From an uncultured bacterium (GTDB lineage Bacteria; Bacteroidota; Bacteroidia; Bacteroidales; Bacteroidaceae): a DNA stretch of 22,066 nt. Below the pieces are notes generated by a model that searched no databases, was not told the DNA's origin, and saw nothing but the letters and a program-made list of their open reading frames with translations. This document shows positions 9,141-16,042 of the stretch, piece after piece (the stretch's first letter is position 1; the number at the start of each line of letters is the position of its first letter). The stretch covers positions 1 through 22,066 of the forward strand of contig CAJMQU010000067.1 of assembly GCA_905215555.1 (NCBI GenBank), written 5' to 3'. Both the position numbers and the translations under genes were made by a program.

Positions 9141-10376
9141 TTATTCTATCCGTTTGCATCCGTTTGCTTGCAGGAATTCGTCCAGTAATACAGCGTAATT
9201 ACCATGTACCAGTACATGATGGTTTCCCAACGGATTTTTGAGAAAATACTCTGCCGGGGTATCAAGTTTGATGCGTACTTGTGTGCGGCACATGTTGATG
9301 TAATTCGTGTTTTCTGTCAGCGTACCCGTGCTCAGATAATATTCGTCCAGACATTCTCCGCCGCATTTCACTAATGTGACGTGCCCTGTGGGCAGGATTC
9401 CCTGAATGCCAATACCCGTTTCTGTCTCAAAATGGCTGCGGATGATATATTGCTCGGTCTGTGCAATGCCGATGGTGCAATGAGCCAGTATTATTTCGTT
9501 GGTGCGTGCATTAATCATTGAGGGGTTTGCCATAAAAGACGAGTTACCGGTCAGCACCTTGATGGCAAGTTGGGTAAAGACGGATTGCAGGTCACCTTCG
9601 CACCCGGCTATGATGCCCTCATCGTTCAGCAAAGCTAAGGCGAGGCATCCGGTGGTTCCGGTTTGTTCTATCAGTTTGAAGCAACTCAAGGTGAGGGCGC
9701 TCAGTTTTTCTTCATCAATAATTTTTTTGAGGGCGCGATACAGCCGCATGGCCTTTATCAGGTCTTCCGGTGTAGCTTCCCGGCAAGCGAGTGCTTTACC
9801 TGCAAAGGTGGCACAATCTTCACCCACTTCATCATCTGTTATTTGGTTGAAATATTCATATACGCGCTCCAGTGGAATATCCGTATACTCTATTCCCCAA
9901 CGGCGTTTGGACAGGAGATAATCTACATTGCTGGCAACCAGCCACGAAGAAGGAGCTCCCACTACGCCAATGCGTGATCCGGAGAGTGCCCGTTGTGCCT
10001 TGAAATTACTGTACAATACAAAGATGCGTTTGATAATTTCGGGCAGTTCTCCGTGCAAGATTTCGCTTTTCATGCCTCGGCCCCGTAGCCAGGAGGAAAT
10101 TTCGAGAGCGGAAGCGAGAGAATTCTGCATGCCGTCCGCCAGCAAGATGGCAGGGCGGGGGAGAGATTCGAAGCGCTGGATTACCAGTCGTTCTACACCG
10201 CCGGTGGCGATGAAGAGCAGACAAAAGTCATCTTTTGTGAGTTTATCAATGTCTTGATAATACACAAGGTTTACGGTAAAATATTTCTCCAGTTCATTTA
10301 GGATTAGTTCGTGTGATCCGAGAACGGATGCCTGCTTGTGAAGCAGTGATGCGAAGGTTATCAGGTTTAATACCAT
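9141..10376 (-). CDS. L-fucose/L-arabinose isomerase superfamily protein
   Basis: A 411-residue protein on the minus strand. The C-terminal half has the pattern of the FucI/AraA-like superfamily (COG2407 type): an acidic metal-ligand motif ACTING as GCEGDL (E260, D262), histidines at 299 and 315, and NHHVLVHGNY (H386, H387, H391) near the end. In this family an acidic pair and a late histidine bind the divalent metal that catalyses aldose-ketose isomerisation. It is shorter than classical FucI (about 590 residues), so the substrate is uncertain and it may act on another sugar or be non-catalytic. No kinase, aldolase or transporter gene of a sugar pathway is next to it. It is convergent with the histidine kinase, only 3 bases separating the stops. 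It has its own promoter on the divergent side (10464-10471). Confidence 0.75.
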   Translation of the reverse strand: MVLNLITFASLLHKQASVLGSHELILNELEKYFTVNLVYYQDIDKLTKDDFCLLFIATGGVERLVIQRFESLPRPAILLADGMQNSLASALEISSWLRGRGMKSEILHGELPEIIKRIFVLYSNFKAQRALSGSRIGVVGAPSSWLVASNVDYLLSKRRWGIEYTDIPLERVYEYFNQITDDEVGEDCATFAGKALACREATPEDLIKAMRLYRALKKIIDEEKLSALTLSCFKLIEQTGTTGCLALALLNDEGIIAGCEGDLQSVFTQLAIKVLTGNSSFMANPSMINARTNEIILAHCTIGIAQTEQYIIRSHFETETGIGIQGILPTGHVTLVKCGGECLDEYYLSTGTLTENTNYINMCRTQVRIKLDTPAEYFLKNPLGNHHVLVHGNYAVLLDEFLQANGCKRIE

Positions 10377-10463
10377 GGTATTGTATAGGGTTTACGATTT
10401 GACAATTTGTGATATTCGGTTGAGTTATTTGTCCGGGATATATCCATACTCCGAACAGATATT

Positions 10464-10471
10464 CAAAGGTA
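10464..10471 (-). promoter_or_regulatory. -7 element of the isomerase-like gene
   Basis: Read on the minus strand this is TACCTTTG, a perfect TAnnTTTG and identical to two of the rRNA promoter elements at the right edge. No clear TTTG lies at the expected -33 distance. It would give a leader of roughly 80 bases before the start codon at 10376. Confidence 0.5.
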
Positions 10472-10490
10472 CAATTTCTTTTGAAACCAC

Positions 10491-10516
10491 CACTATCTTT
10501 TAAGTCATAGATAGTG
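10491..10516. promoter_or_regulatory. 8-bp-arm inverted repeat in the divergent intergenic region
   Basis: CACTATCT (10491-10498) and AGATAGTG (10509-10516) form perfect 8-bp arms around a 10-base loop, followed on the plus strand by TTTTT. It sits between the two divergent promoters, so it could be an operator shared by both genes or a small terminator-like hairpin. Nothing in the sequence decides between these. Confidence 0.4.
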
Positions 10517-10539
10517 TTTTTAAACTTTTTTGCCAATGC

Positions 10540-10572
10540 TTTCCGTTCGTATCAATAAAAGTGTTACTTTTG
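10540..10572 (+). promoter_or_regulatory. Promoter of the aminotransferase/permease pair
   Basis: The -7 element TACTTTTG (10565-10572) fits TAnnTTTG. TTTC at 10540-10543 is a one-mismatch -33 element at the accepted 21-base spacing. Transcription would start shortly after 10575 and give a leader of about 70 bases before ATG 10648. A TTG at 10582 that lengthens the frame by 22 codons lies almost at the transcription start and is unlikely to be used. Confidence 0.55.
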
Positions 10573-10647
10573 CACCTCTGATTGCGTATATATGAAAGTA
10601 TATCGTTGATCGTTAACTCTTATTTGTCAAATTGTAATTTCTTAGAC

Positions 10648-11847
10648 ATGCCAACAATATCTATTCGCGGGGTGGAAATGCCCGCGTCTCCTATCAGAAA
10701 GCTGGCTCCTCTGGCTGATGCTGCCAAACAGAGGGGCGTGCACGTATTCCACCTGAACATCGGACAGCCCGACCTGCCCACACCGCAAGTCGCGATTGAT
10801 GCGATACGCAACATTGATCGTAAGGTTCTGGAGTATAGTCCCAGTGCGGGATATCGCAGTTATCGCGAAAAGCTGGTAGGTTATTATGATAAGTTCAATA
10901 TCAAGCTGACGGCGGATGATATCATCATTACATCCGGCGGTTCTGAGGCTGTATTGTTCTCTTTCCTGGCGTGTCTGAATCCGGGTGACGAGATTATCGT
11001 TCCCGAACCGGCTTATGCCAATTATATGGCGTTTGCCATTTCTGCCGGTGCTAAAATCCGTACTATCGCTACTACGATAGAGGAAGGCTTTTCGCTTCCG
11101 AAGGTAGAGAAGTTCGAGGAGCTGATTAATGAGCGTACCAGGGCTATCCTCATTTGTAATCCTAACAACCCTACGGGGTATCTTTATACCCGTCGTGAGA
11201 TGAACCAGATACGTGACCTGGTCAAGAAGTACGACCTGTTTCTTTTTTCCGATGAGGTTTACCGTGAGTTCATTTACACAGGGTCTCCGTATATTTCCGC
11301 CTGCCATCTGGAAGGTATCGAAGATAACGTGGTGCTGATTGATTCCGTGTCCAAACGTTACTCTGAATGTGGCATCCGTATCGGTGCTCTGATCACGAAG
11401 AATAAGGAAATCCGTGATGCTGTGATGAAATTCTGCCAGGCGCGTCTTAGTCCTCCTTTGATTGGACAGATTGCTGCCGAGGCTTCTCTGGATGCCGATG
11501 AGGACTACTTGCGCGATACTTATGATGAATATGTGGAACGCCGTAAGTGTCTGATAGATGGATTGAACCGTATTCCCGGCGTATATTCGCCCATTCCTAT
11601 GGGGGCTTTCTACACGGTAGCCAAACTTCCTGTGGACGATTCCGATAAGTTTTGTGCCTGGTGTCTTTCCGACTTTGAGTATGAAGGTCAAACCGTATTT
11701 ATGGCGCCTGCTTCCGGTTTCTATACGACTCCAGGTTCCGGTTGCAATGAAGTCCGCATAGCGTATGTGTTGAAGAAAGAGGATTTAACCCGTGCTCTTT
11801 TGGTCCTGTCGAAAGCTTTGGAGGCGTATCCCGGACGTACTGAATAA
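10648..11847 (+). CDS. Pyridoxal-phosphate aminotransferase, class I/II (aspartate aminotransferase-like)
   Basis: A 399-residue protein starting at ATG 10648 (MPTISIRGVEMPASPIRKL). It is a fold-type I PLP enzyme of the aspartate aminotransferase family. Visible motifs are NIGQPDLPTP near the N-terminus, YSPSAGYRSYREKL, TSGGSEAV (cofactor phosphate binding), NPNNPTG at 171-177, SDEVYREF with D202 (pyridine nitrogen) and Y205, and DSVSKRYSECGIRIG with the Schiff-base lysine K236. The family moves an amino group between an amino acid and a 2-oxo acid in the cytoplasm. The exact substrate is not set by these motifs, since aspartate, alanine and aromatic enzymes share them. The next gene follows by 12 bases, so the two are probably co-transcribed although their roles are unrelated. 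Confidence 0.9.
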   Translation: MPTISIRGVEMPASPIRKLAPLADAAKQRGVHVFHLNIGQPDLPTPQVAIDAIRNIDRKVLEYSPSAGYRSYREKLVGYYDKFNIKLTADDIIITSGGSEAVLFSFLACLNPGDEIIVPEPAYANYMAFAISAGAKIRTIATTIEEGFSLPKVEKFEELINERTRAILICNPNNPTGYLYTRREMNQIRDLVKKYDLFLFSDEVYREFIYTGSPYISACHLEGIEDNVVLIDSVSKRYSECGIRIGALITKNKEIRDAVMKFCQARLSPPLIGQIAAEASLDADEDYLRDTYDEYVERRKCLIDGLNRIPGVYSPIPMGAFYTVAKLPVDDSDKFCAWCLSDFEYEGQTVFMAPASGFYTTPGSGCNEVRIAYVLKKEDLTRALLVLSKALEAYPGRTE

Positions 11848-11859
11848 TAAATAATAATA

Positions 11860-13104
11860 ATGAATTTATCCCGCTTTATCGCCCTTCGTATCTATCGCAA
11901 TTCGGAGCCCGGAAAGCAAGTTTCCCGTCCTGCCGTGCTCATTGCCCTGATAGGTGTTGCTATCGGTCTGGCGGTGATGATTATTACGGTGTCGGTGATA
12001 GTCGGATTTAAGAGCGAAGTGCGTGGTAAGGTCATAGGTTTCGGCTCGGATATTCAGATTACGAATTCGGATGCTGCCCGTTCTTATGAGACGCGCCCTG
12101 TGGTGGTGAATGACAGTCTTGTTTCTATACTTTCAGGATATCCCGAGGTGAAGCATGTGCAGCGTTACTCTACCAAACCGGGAATGATAAAGACCGCAGA
12201 GGACTTTCAGGGTATGGTGTTGAAGGGAGTGGGACCGGAGTTTGATCCTGCTTTCTTCCGTGAACATTTGGTGGAAGGCGAACTGCCGCAGTTCAGCGAT
12301 ACGGCCTCTTCCAATCGCGTAATAATCTCCAAAGCGCTTGCCACGAAATTGAGATTGAAATTAGGAGATAAAATAGATACCTATTATATACAGGATGATA
12401 TTCGTGCACGCCGTTTACAGATTGTGGGTATTTATCAGACTAACTTCTCAGAATATGATAATCTTTTCCTTCTGACCGACTTATACCTTGTCAACCGTCT
12501 CAATAATTGGGAACAGGGACAGGTCAGCGGTGCGGAACTGCAGTTGCATGATTATGACCGTCTGGAAGCAACAACCTATCAGATTGCTGCTGACATGAAC
12601 GGAGTAACCGATAAGTACGGAGAAGAGTACTGTGTGCGTAATGTCGAAGAACTTAACTCGCAGATATTTGCCTGGCTTAGTATATTAGATGTAAACATCT
12701 GGGTGATATTGATTTTGATGGCCGGTGTGGCAGGTTTCACGATGGTTTCCGGCTTGCTGATAATCATCATTGAGCGCACTTCTATGATTGGCGTGTTGAA
12801 GTCACTTGGAGCCAACAATACCACTATCCGCAAAGTTTTTCTTTGGTTCTCCGTTTTTCTTATTGGAAAAGGAATGTTGTGGGGTAATGCCATCGGACTT
12901 GCCTTTTATTTCTTGCAGAAGTGGTTCGGCATCTTCCGACTTGATCCTGAGACGTATTATATGGACACCGTACCGGTATCTTTCAATGTCCTGCTTTTCT
13001 TATTGCTGAATATCAGTACTTTGCTGGTGTCAGTCTTGATGCTTTTAGGCCCTTCTTACCTCATTACACGCATTCATCCTGCGAACTCTATGAGATATGA
13101 ATAG
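11860..13104 (+). CDS. LolC/LolE-like ABC permease (FtsX family)
   Basis: A 414-residue membrane protein. One N-terminal membrane segment at about 25-49 (IALIGVAIGLAVMIITV) is followed by an extracytoplasmic domain of about 220 residues, and three membrane segments lie at about 278-303, 325-350 and 375-400. The N-terminal FIALRIYRN pattern, GVGPEFD, the sequence ERTSMIGVLKSLGANN after the second segment, and the ending IHPANSMRYE are typical of lipoprotein-releasing (LolC/E) permeases, which work with a LolD ATPase to detach lipoproteins from the inner membrane. It is clearly different from the MacB-type array at the left of the window. No LolD gene is adjacent, so the ATPase must be encoded elsewhere. 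It is the second gene after the aminotransferase promoter and ends just before the repeat array at 13109. Confidence 0.82.
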   Translation: MNLSRFIALRIYRNSEPGKQVSRPAVLIALIGVAIGLAVMIITVSVIVGFKSEVRGKVIGFGSDIQITNSDAARSYETRPVVVNDSLVSILSGYPEVKHVQRYSTKPGMIKTAEDFQGMVLKGVGPEFDPAFFREHLVEGELPQFSDTASSNRVIISKALATKLRLKLGDKIDTYYIQDDIRARRLQIVGIYQTNFSEYDNLFLLTDLYLVNRLNNWEQGQVSGAELQLHDYDRLEATTYQIAADMNGVTDKYGEEYCVRNVEELNSQIFAWLSILDVNIWVILILMAGVAGFTMVSGLLIIIIERTSMIGVLKSLGANNTTIRKVFLWFSVFLIGKGMLWGNAIGLAFYFLQKWFGIFRLDPETYYMDTVPVSFNVLLFLLLNISTLLVSVLMLLGPSYLITRIHPANSMRYE

Positions 13105-13108
13105 AAAT

Positions 13109-13249
13109 GCGCCACTTCATCGTTTCCGATGCCACACTTCAATAAAGCAAATGCCACACTTCATGGAAGATGAAGTGTGGCATTTGCTTTATTGAAGTGT
13201 GGAGTTTCAGTTGTCGGAGTGTGGCATTTGGGATGCTAAAGTGTGGCAT
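13109..13249. repeat. Array of short repeats with 22-bp period, in two orientations
   Basis: The core GCCACACTTC occurs at 13131 and 13153 (22 apart), with a shortened form GCCACTTC at 13111. The opposite orientation, GTGTGG(C/A), occurs at 13175, 13197, 13219 and 13241, each exactly 22 apart. Each unit has about 12 conserved bases (consensus GAAGTGTGGCATT) and about 9 variable ones. The array fills the gap between two convergent genes. It has the same period as the unrelated arrays at 21177 and 21353. Confidence 0.85.
13132..13202. terminator. Perfect 33-bp-arm hairpin between convergent genes
   Basis: Bases 13132-13164 and 13170-13202 are exact reverse complements (33 bp, no mismatch) around the 5-base loop GGAAG. 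The hairpin is built from units of the 22-bp array that meet head to head. Its place between the 3' ends of the LolC/E-like gene and the glycosyltransferase gene suggests a bidirectional terminator or an mRNA 3'-end protector. There is no long T tract after either arm, so an intrinsic terminator of the usual kind is not proved. Confidence 0.6.
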
Positions 13250-13260
13250 TGGGAAAGCTG

Positions 13261-14433
13261 CTATCTTCTTAGGAAATCGCTTCTCTTCCTGAACAAACAA
13301 TGAGACTTCCAGCGCAGAGACTGCATCGGTTGCAATACATCGAACACCGGAAGCGTAAAGAAGTAGCGCCGTTTTTCTTCCAGATCTTTAGCTGTCTTAT
13401 TGATGATAAGGGCTTGTACGGTATATCGCAGGGCGAATATCAGGAATGCAATGCCTGCTGTCAGCCAGTGAAATTTCATTATGCCTATTACCAGTGCAGC
13501 AATCCATGCGACATGAAACAATAAGCGGGAAGTAGTTTCAAATCCCGACAGATAGCGTTGGGGGCCTTTGTAGAAATGTGCCGTCGCCGTATAACTGATC
13601 TTTTCCTCCCGCCAATCTTTAGCACAGTTTACGGGCTGTACACGTACAACTGCCTTTGCATCCGTTTCTACCCGTGTGTTTTCGGCTGTGGCAGCTTTGT
13701 TGATAAACAAGTCATCATCTCCGCGTTGCAGGTTCAGATGTGCGGAGAATCCCTTTCGGGCGTAGAACAGCTCTTTGCGGTATGCCATGTTACGACCGAT
13801 GCCGATGTAAGGCTTTCCTGCCAGTGCATAGCCCAGATATCGCATGGAATTGAATAGGTTGTCGAAAGAGACCCGTTTGTGCAGCCATCCTTTGCCACGT
13901 TCATATCCGCTGTACCCTAATACGATTTGGGTGCGTGAGGTAAAGTTACGCGCCATTGTGCGCAGCCATTGGTTGCTTTCGGGCAGGCAGTTGGCTTCGG
14001 TAAATACAAGCCAGTCATACTTGCTTGCCTTTACACCGAGGGTTACGGCCAGCTTTTTGCGGCTGATGTACCGTGAAGAGTCCGGAACAAAGCTGTGATA
14101 CAGGTTCGGATACTTTTCTCCTTGCAGTGTCAGGTAGTCTTCGCTTTCATCCGTATTGCCGTCATTGATGACGATGACCTCAAATTGCGGGTAATCTTGT
14201 TCCAGCACTGCGGGTAGGTTGCGACGCAGGTTCTCCACCTCTTCGCGGGCGTAGATAATGACGGATAAAGGCTGTAACTCCTGTGAAAAATGTATGTCAC
14301 TTCGCTTTAAAGCACGGCTACGGGTGTGTATACGGTTGTAAAGACAAAAGTAATAGAGGAGTTGAATAATGAAAAGAATACCGGCAGCGGCAAGCAATGC
14401 TTGTTCTACTGTATTGAATGTTGATGCTTCCAT
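13261..14433 (-). CDS. Membrane glycosyltransferase, family GT2
   Basis: A 390-residue protein starting at the ATG at 14433 (MEASTFNTVEQALL). A longer frame to 14463 would overlap the -7 promoter element and is rejected. An N-terminal membrane helix (about 11-32) anchors a cytoplasmic GT2 catalytic domain: PLSVIIYAREEVENLRRNLP at about 55-75, QDYPQFEVIVINDGNTDES at about 79-97, FTEANC at 144-149, GRNMAYRKELF, and RGDDDLF at 237-243, where D240/D241 fit the catalytic acidic position. Two membrane segments follow at about 303-340. The family transfers a sugar from a nucleotide donor to an envelope glycan or lipid. The usual DxD metal motif is degenerate here (E146-A-N148 in TEANC). No other sugar-polymer gene is adjacent, so the product is unknown. 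It is convergent with the LolC/E-like gene. Confidence 0.85.
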   Translation of the reverse strand: MEASTFNTVEQALLAAAGILFIIQLLYYFCLYNRIHTRSRALKRSDIHFSQELQPLSVIIYAREEVENLRRNLPAVLEQDYPQFEVIVINDGNTDESEDYLTLQGEKYPNLYHSFVPDSSRYISRKKLAVTLGVKASKYDWLVFTEANCLPESNQWLRTMARNFTSRTQIVLGYSGYERGKGWLHKRVSFDNLFNSMRYLGYALAGKPYIGIGRNMAYRKELFYARKGFSAHLNLQRGDDDLFINKAATAENTRVETDAKAVVRVQPVNCAKDWREEKISYTATAHFYKGPQRYLSGFETTSRLLFHVAWIAALVIGIMKFHWLTAGIAFLIFALRYTVQALIINKTAKDLEEKRRYFFTLPVFDVLQPMQSLRWKSHCLFRKRSDFLRR

Positions 14434-14460
14434 GTGGTCGTATGACGTTTTTTTGTGTTG

Positions 14461-14468
14461 CAAATGTA
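14461..14468 (-). promoter_or_regulatory. -7 element of the glycosyltransferase gene
   Basis: The minus strand reads TACATTTG, a match to TAnnTTTG and the same octamer as the proposed bio operon element at 20714. There is no good TTTG at the -33 distance. Transcription from it would start near 14454, which excludes the longer reading frame start at 14463 and supports ATG 14433. Confidence 0.5.
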
Positions 14469-14500
14469 CGCAAAAAATATGATTATAAAGAATAAGTTTG

Positions 14501-14541
14501 GGAAATGATAATTTAGCGCATTGCGCTAAATTATCATTTCC
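14501..14541 (-). terminator. 41-bp palindrome over the bioD stop codon, probable 3' end of the bio operon
   Basis: Bases 14501-14520 and 14522-14541 are exact reverse complements (20 bp) around a single base. Read in the operon direction it covers the last five codons and the TAG stop of bioD, then reaches into the short gap before the glycosyltransferase promoter. As RNA it would fold into a strong stem at the 3' end of the bio message. The stem is AT-rich and no T tract follows, so its role as terminator is likely from position only. Confidence 0.55.
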
Positions 14542-15173
14542 GGTACCACCATGAATTTCGTCTCCGGAAAATTCTTATCCAGATGTCGGCGGATATATTG
14601 CATCGTATCCTCTTGTATCGTAGTATCCTCTACGGTGGGATATAAGTTATACAATACAGTGTCCAGCTGTATTCCCCTGTTTCGTATCGCTTCGAAACTT
14701 AATAGCGTATGATTGATGCTTCCCAGTTTTCCCGAAGTGACAAAGACGAGCGGATATTGTTTCTCTGCGATGTAATCAATCGTTAGGTAATCATCGGTAA
14801 GCGGCACCATGAGTCCGCCTGCGCCCTCCACGAGCACTATGTCGTAGCGGCGGGCAAGTTCCTGTGTGGCACGTTCTATCTTGCCGAAGTCAATCGGACG
14901 GTTGTCTATCCGGGCGGCGAGGTGGGGGGAACAGGGATAAGAGAATATCTCTGGCATGGTCAATCCTTCACGGTCTTCCTTTGTCATGCCGGTGCCCATA
15001 AGGTGGCGGTGCAGGTCTATGTCTTCGGAGTGCCCGGTATTGCCGGTCTGGATGAACTTCTGAGTGATAACACGCTTACCGCTGCGAATCAGTTCGCAGG
15101 CAAAGAAAGCAGTGCAATAAGACTTTCCGGCATCCGTATCGATGCCACTGATGAAATAAATATTATTTTCCAT
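14526..15173 (-). CDS. bioD: Dethiobiotin synthetase
   Basis: A 215-residue cytoplasmic enzyme that closes the ureido ring: 7,8-diaminopelargonic acid, CO2 and ATP give dethiobiotin. The P-loop is GIDTDAGKS (10-18, K17), a variant of the common GTDTxVGKT. K39 in TQKFIQTGNTG stands where BioD has its conserved KP(V/I) lysine, and VEGAGGLMVPL at 115-125 is the second signature. Length is normal for the family. It is the last gene of the bio operon, separated from bioC by 122 bases that contain an inverted repeat, unlike the tightly packed genes upstream of it. Its last codons and stop lie inside a perfect 41-bp palindrome. Identification is firm from the motifs and the operon. Confidence 0.93.
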   Translation of the reverse strand: MENNIYFISGIDTDAGKSYCTAFFACELIRSGKRVITQKFIQTGNTGHSEDIDLHRHLMGTGMTKEDREGLTMPEIFSYPCSPHLAARIDNRPIDFGKIERATQELARRYDIVLVEGAGGLMVPLTDDYLTIDYIAEKQYPLVFVTSGKLGSINHTLLSFEAIRNRGIQLDTVLYNLYPTVEDTTIQEDTMQYIRRHLDKNFPETKFMVVPEMII

Positions 15174-15190
15174 TGTTTTGAATATTAATT

Positions 15191-15290
15191 AAGCTACGGA
15201 CTATAAGTTGCTGTACTATATTGGAGGGGTGAAAATTTTTCCGTCCGATTATGATGCCGAAAGGCATTTGTCGCATGTAGTTCGTAGCTT
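15191..15290. repeat. Inverted-repeat element in the bioC-bioD gap
   Basis: AAGCTACGGACTA (15191-15203) pairs with TAGTTCGTAGCTT (15278-15290) with one mismatch that can form G-U in RNA. Inside it a 5-bp stem, ATGCC/GGCAT (15254-15267), closes a GAAA tetraloop on the plus strand. It fills most of the only sizeable gap within the bio operon, so it may be a small inserted repeat, or a processing or attenuation site that sets bioD apart. Confidence 0.6.
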
Positions 15291-15295
15291 GTTAC

Positions 15296-16042
15296 TTACC
15301 CTTTCTTTTGCGCAATTATATAAATAGGATGATAAGTCAGGCTGACGTTTCCGTCCTCCTGACTGAATTCCCTTGTATATCCGTTACAGAATGCCTGTAA
15401 CCGTCCGCGTGTCCATACTTTCTTTTCCGTACCGGTCACTCCGGTCTGTTTCAGATGTTGCAGCACTTGGAGCGGGGTAGAGAAGGGGAGGGTGACTATC
15501 TCTTCTTCTACATACACAGTCTCAAAATAGGGACTGAGCAGTTCCTCCAGCTTTTCTATCGTAAGATAATCGAGCCCATGTCCTGTCAGCGTGTGTATTT
15601 CCCGCATATTTTCCGTTCCGAAGGTGCTGAAAGCCAGATAACCATCATCTGCCAGGAAACTTTGGCAACGGGCAAAGAATCTTTCCGGATTGCTGAACCA
15701 TTGCAGGGTGGAGCATGAAGTGATTAAATCCGTTTTCTTCGGAAAGTCCAGCACTTCGGCGTCACCGGGCATGAATTGCACGGCATTTTGTAGAAGCAAG
15801 TCTCCGAGGCATTCTTTCATTTCCGGACACAGGTCGTTCAATAGCAATGATTCCGGTTGAAGCTGGTGCAACAATATTCTGGAATAACTTCCGGTGCCGC
15901 ATCCGAACTCTGCGATGTGGCGGAAACGGACGTTGGGCAACAGACGCATCATCTTTTCGGCTACCTGCTGCTGCACCCGTGCTTCCTGTGAATATGTATC
16001 CCGTGCGCGGGCAAAACGTTCGGCTATCAGTCGTTTGTCCAT
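15296..16042 (-). CDS. bioC: Malonyl-[acyl-carrier protein] O-methyltransferase
   Basis: A 248-residue class I SAM methyltransferase. BioC methylates the free carboxyl of malonyl-ACP so that the fatty-acid machinery can extend it to pimeloyl-ACP methyl ester. The N-terminus RFARARDTYSQEARVQ is typical of BioC. The SAM-binding motif I is AEFGCGTGSYS (44-54), LLNDLCPEM follows as the acidic motif II, and TSCSTLQWF is the family signature around the methyl-acceptor site. Length fits the family. The start overlaps the end of bioG by 16 bases, so translation is probably coupled. Together with bioG it supplies the pimelate part of the pathway. The identification rests on these motifs and the position in a bio operon. 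Confidence 0.92.
   Translation of the reverse strand: MDKRLIAERFARARDTYSQEARVQQQVAEKMMRLLPNVRFRHIAEFGCGTGSYSRILLHQLQPESLLLNDLCPEMKECLGDLLLQNAVQFMPGDAEVLDFPKKTDLITSCSTLQWFSNPERFFARCQSFLADDGYLAFSTFGTENMREIHTLTGHGLDYLTIEKLEELLSPYFETVYVEEEIVTLPFSTPLQVLQHLKQTGVTGTEKKVWTRGRLQAFCNGYTREFSQEDGNVSLTYHPIYIIAQKKG

Noticed and set aside
10582..10647. 22-codon N-terminal extension of the aminotransferase
   Set aside because: The TTG start lies about ten bases after the -7 promoter element, almost at the expected transcription start, and the added residues do not look like the family.
10642..11691. Long open frame (349 codons) on the minus strand inside the aminotransferase gene
   Set aside because: It is a shadow of the plus-strand gene, which has all PLP motifs. 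The minus-strand translation has no recognisable domain.
13109..13249. CRISPR array
   Set aside because: Units are only 22 bases with cores of about 12, the orientation flips, and no cas genes are near. This does not fit CRISPR repeats and spacers.
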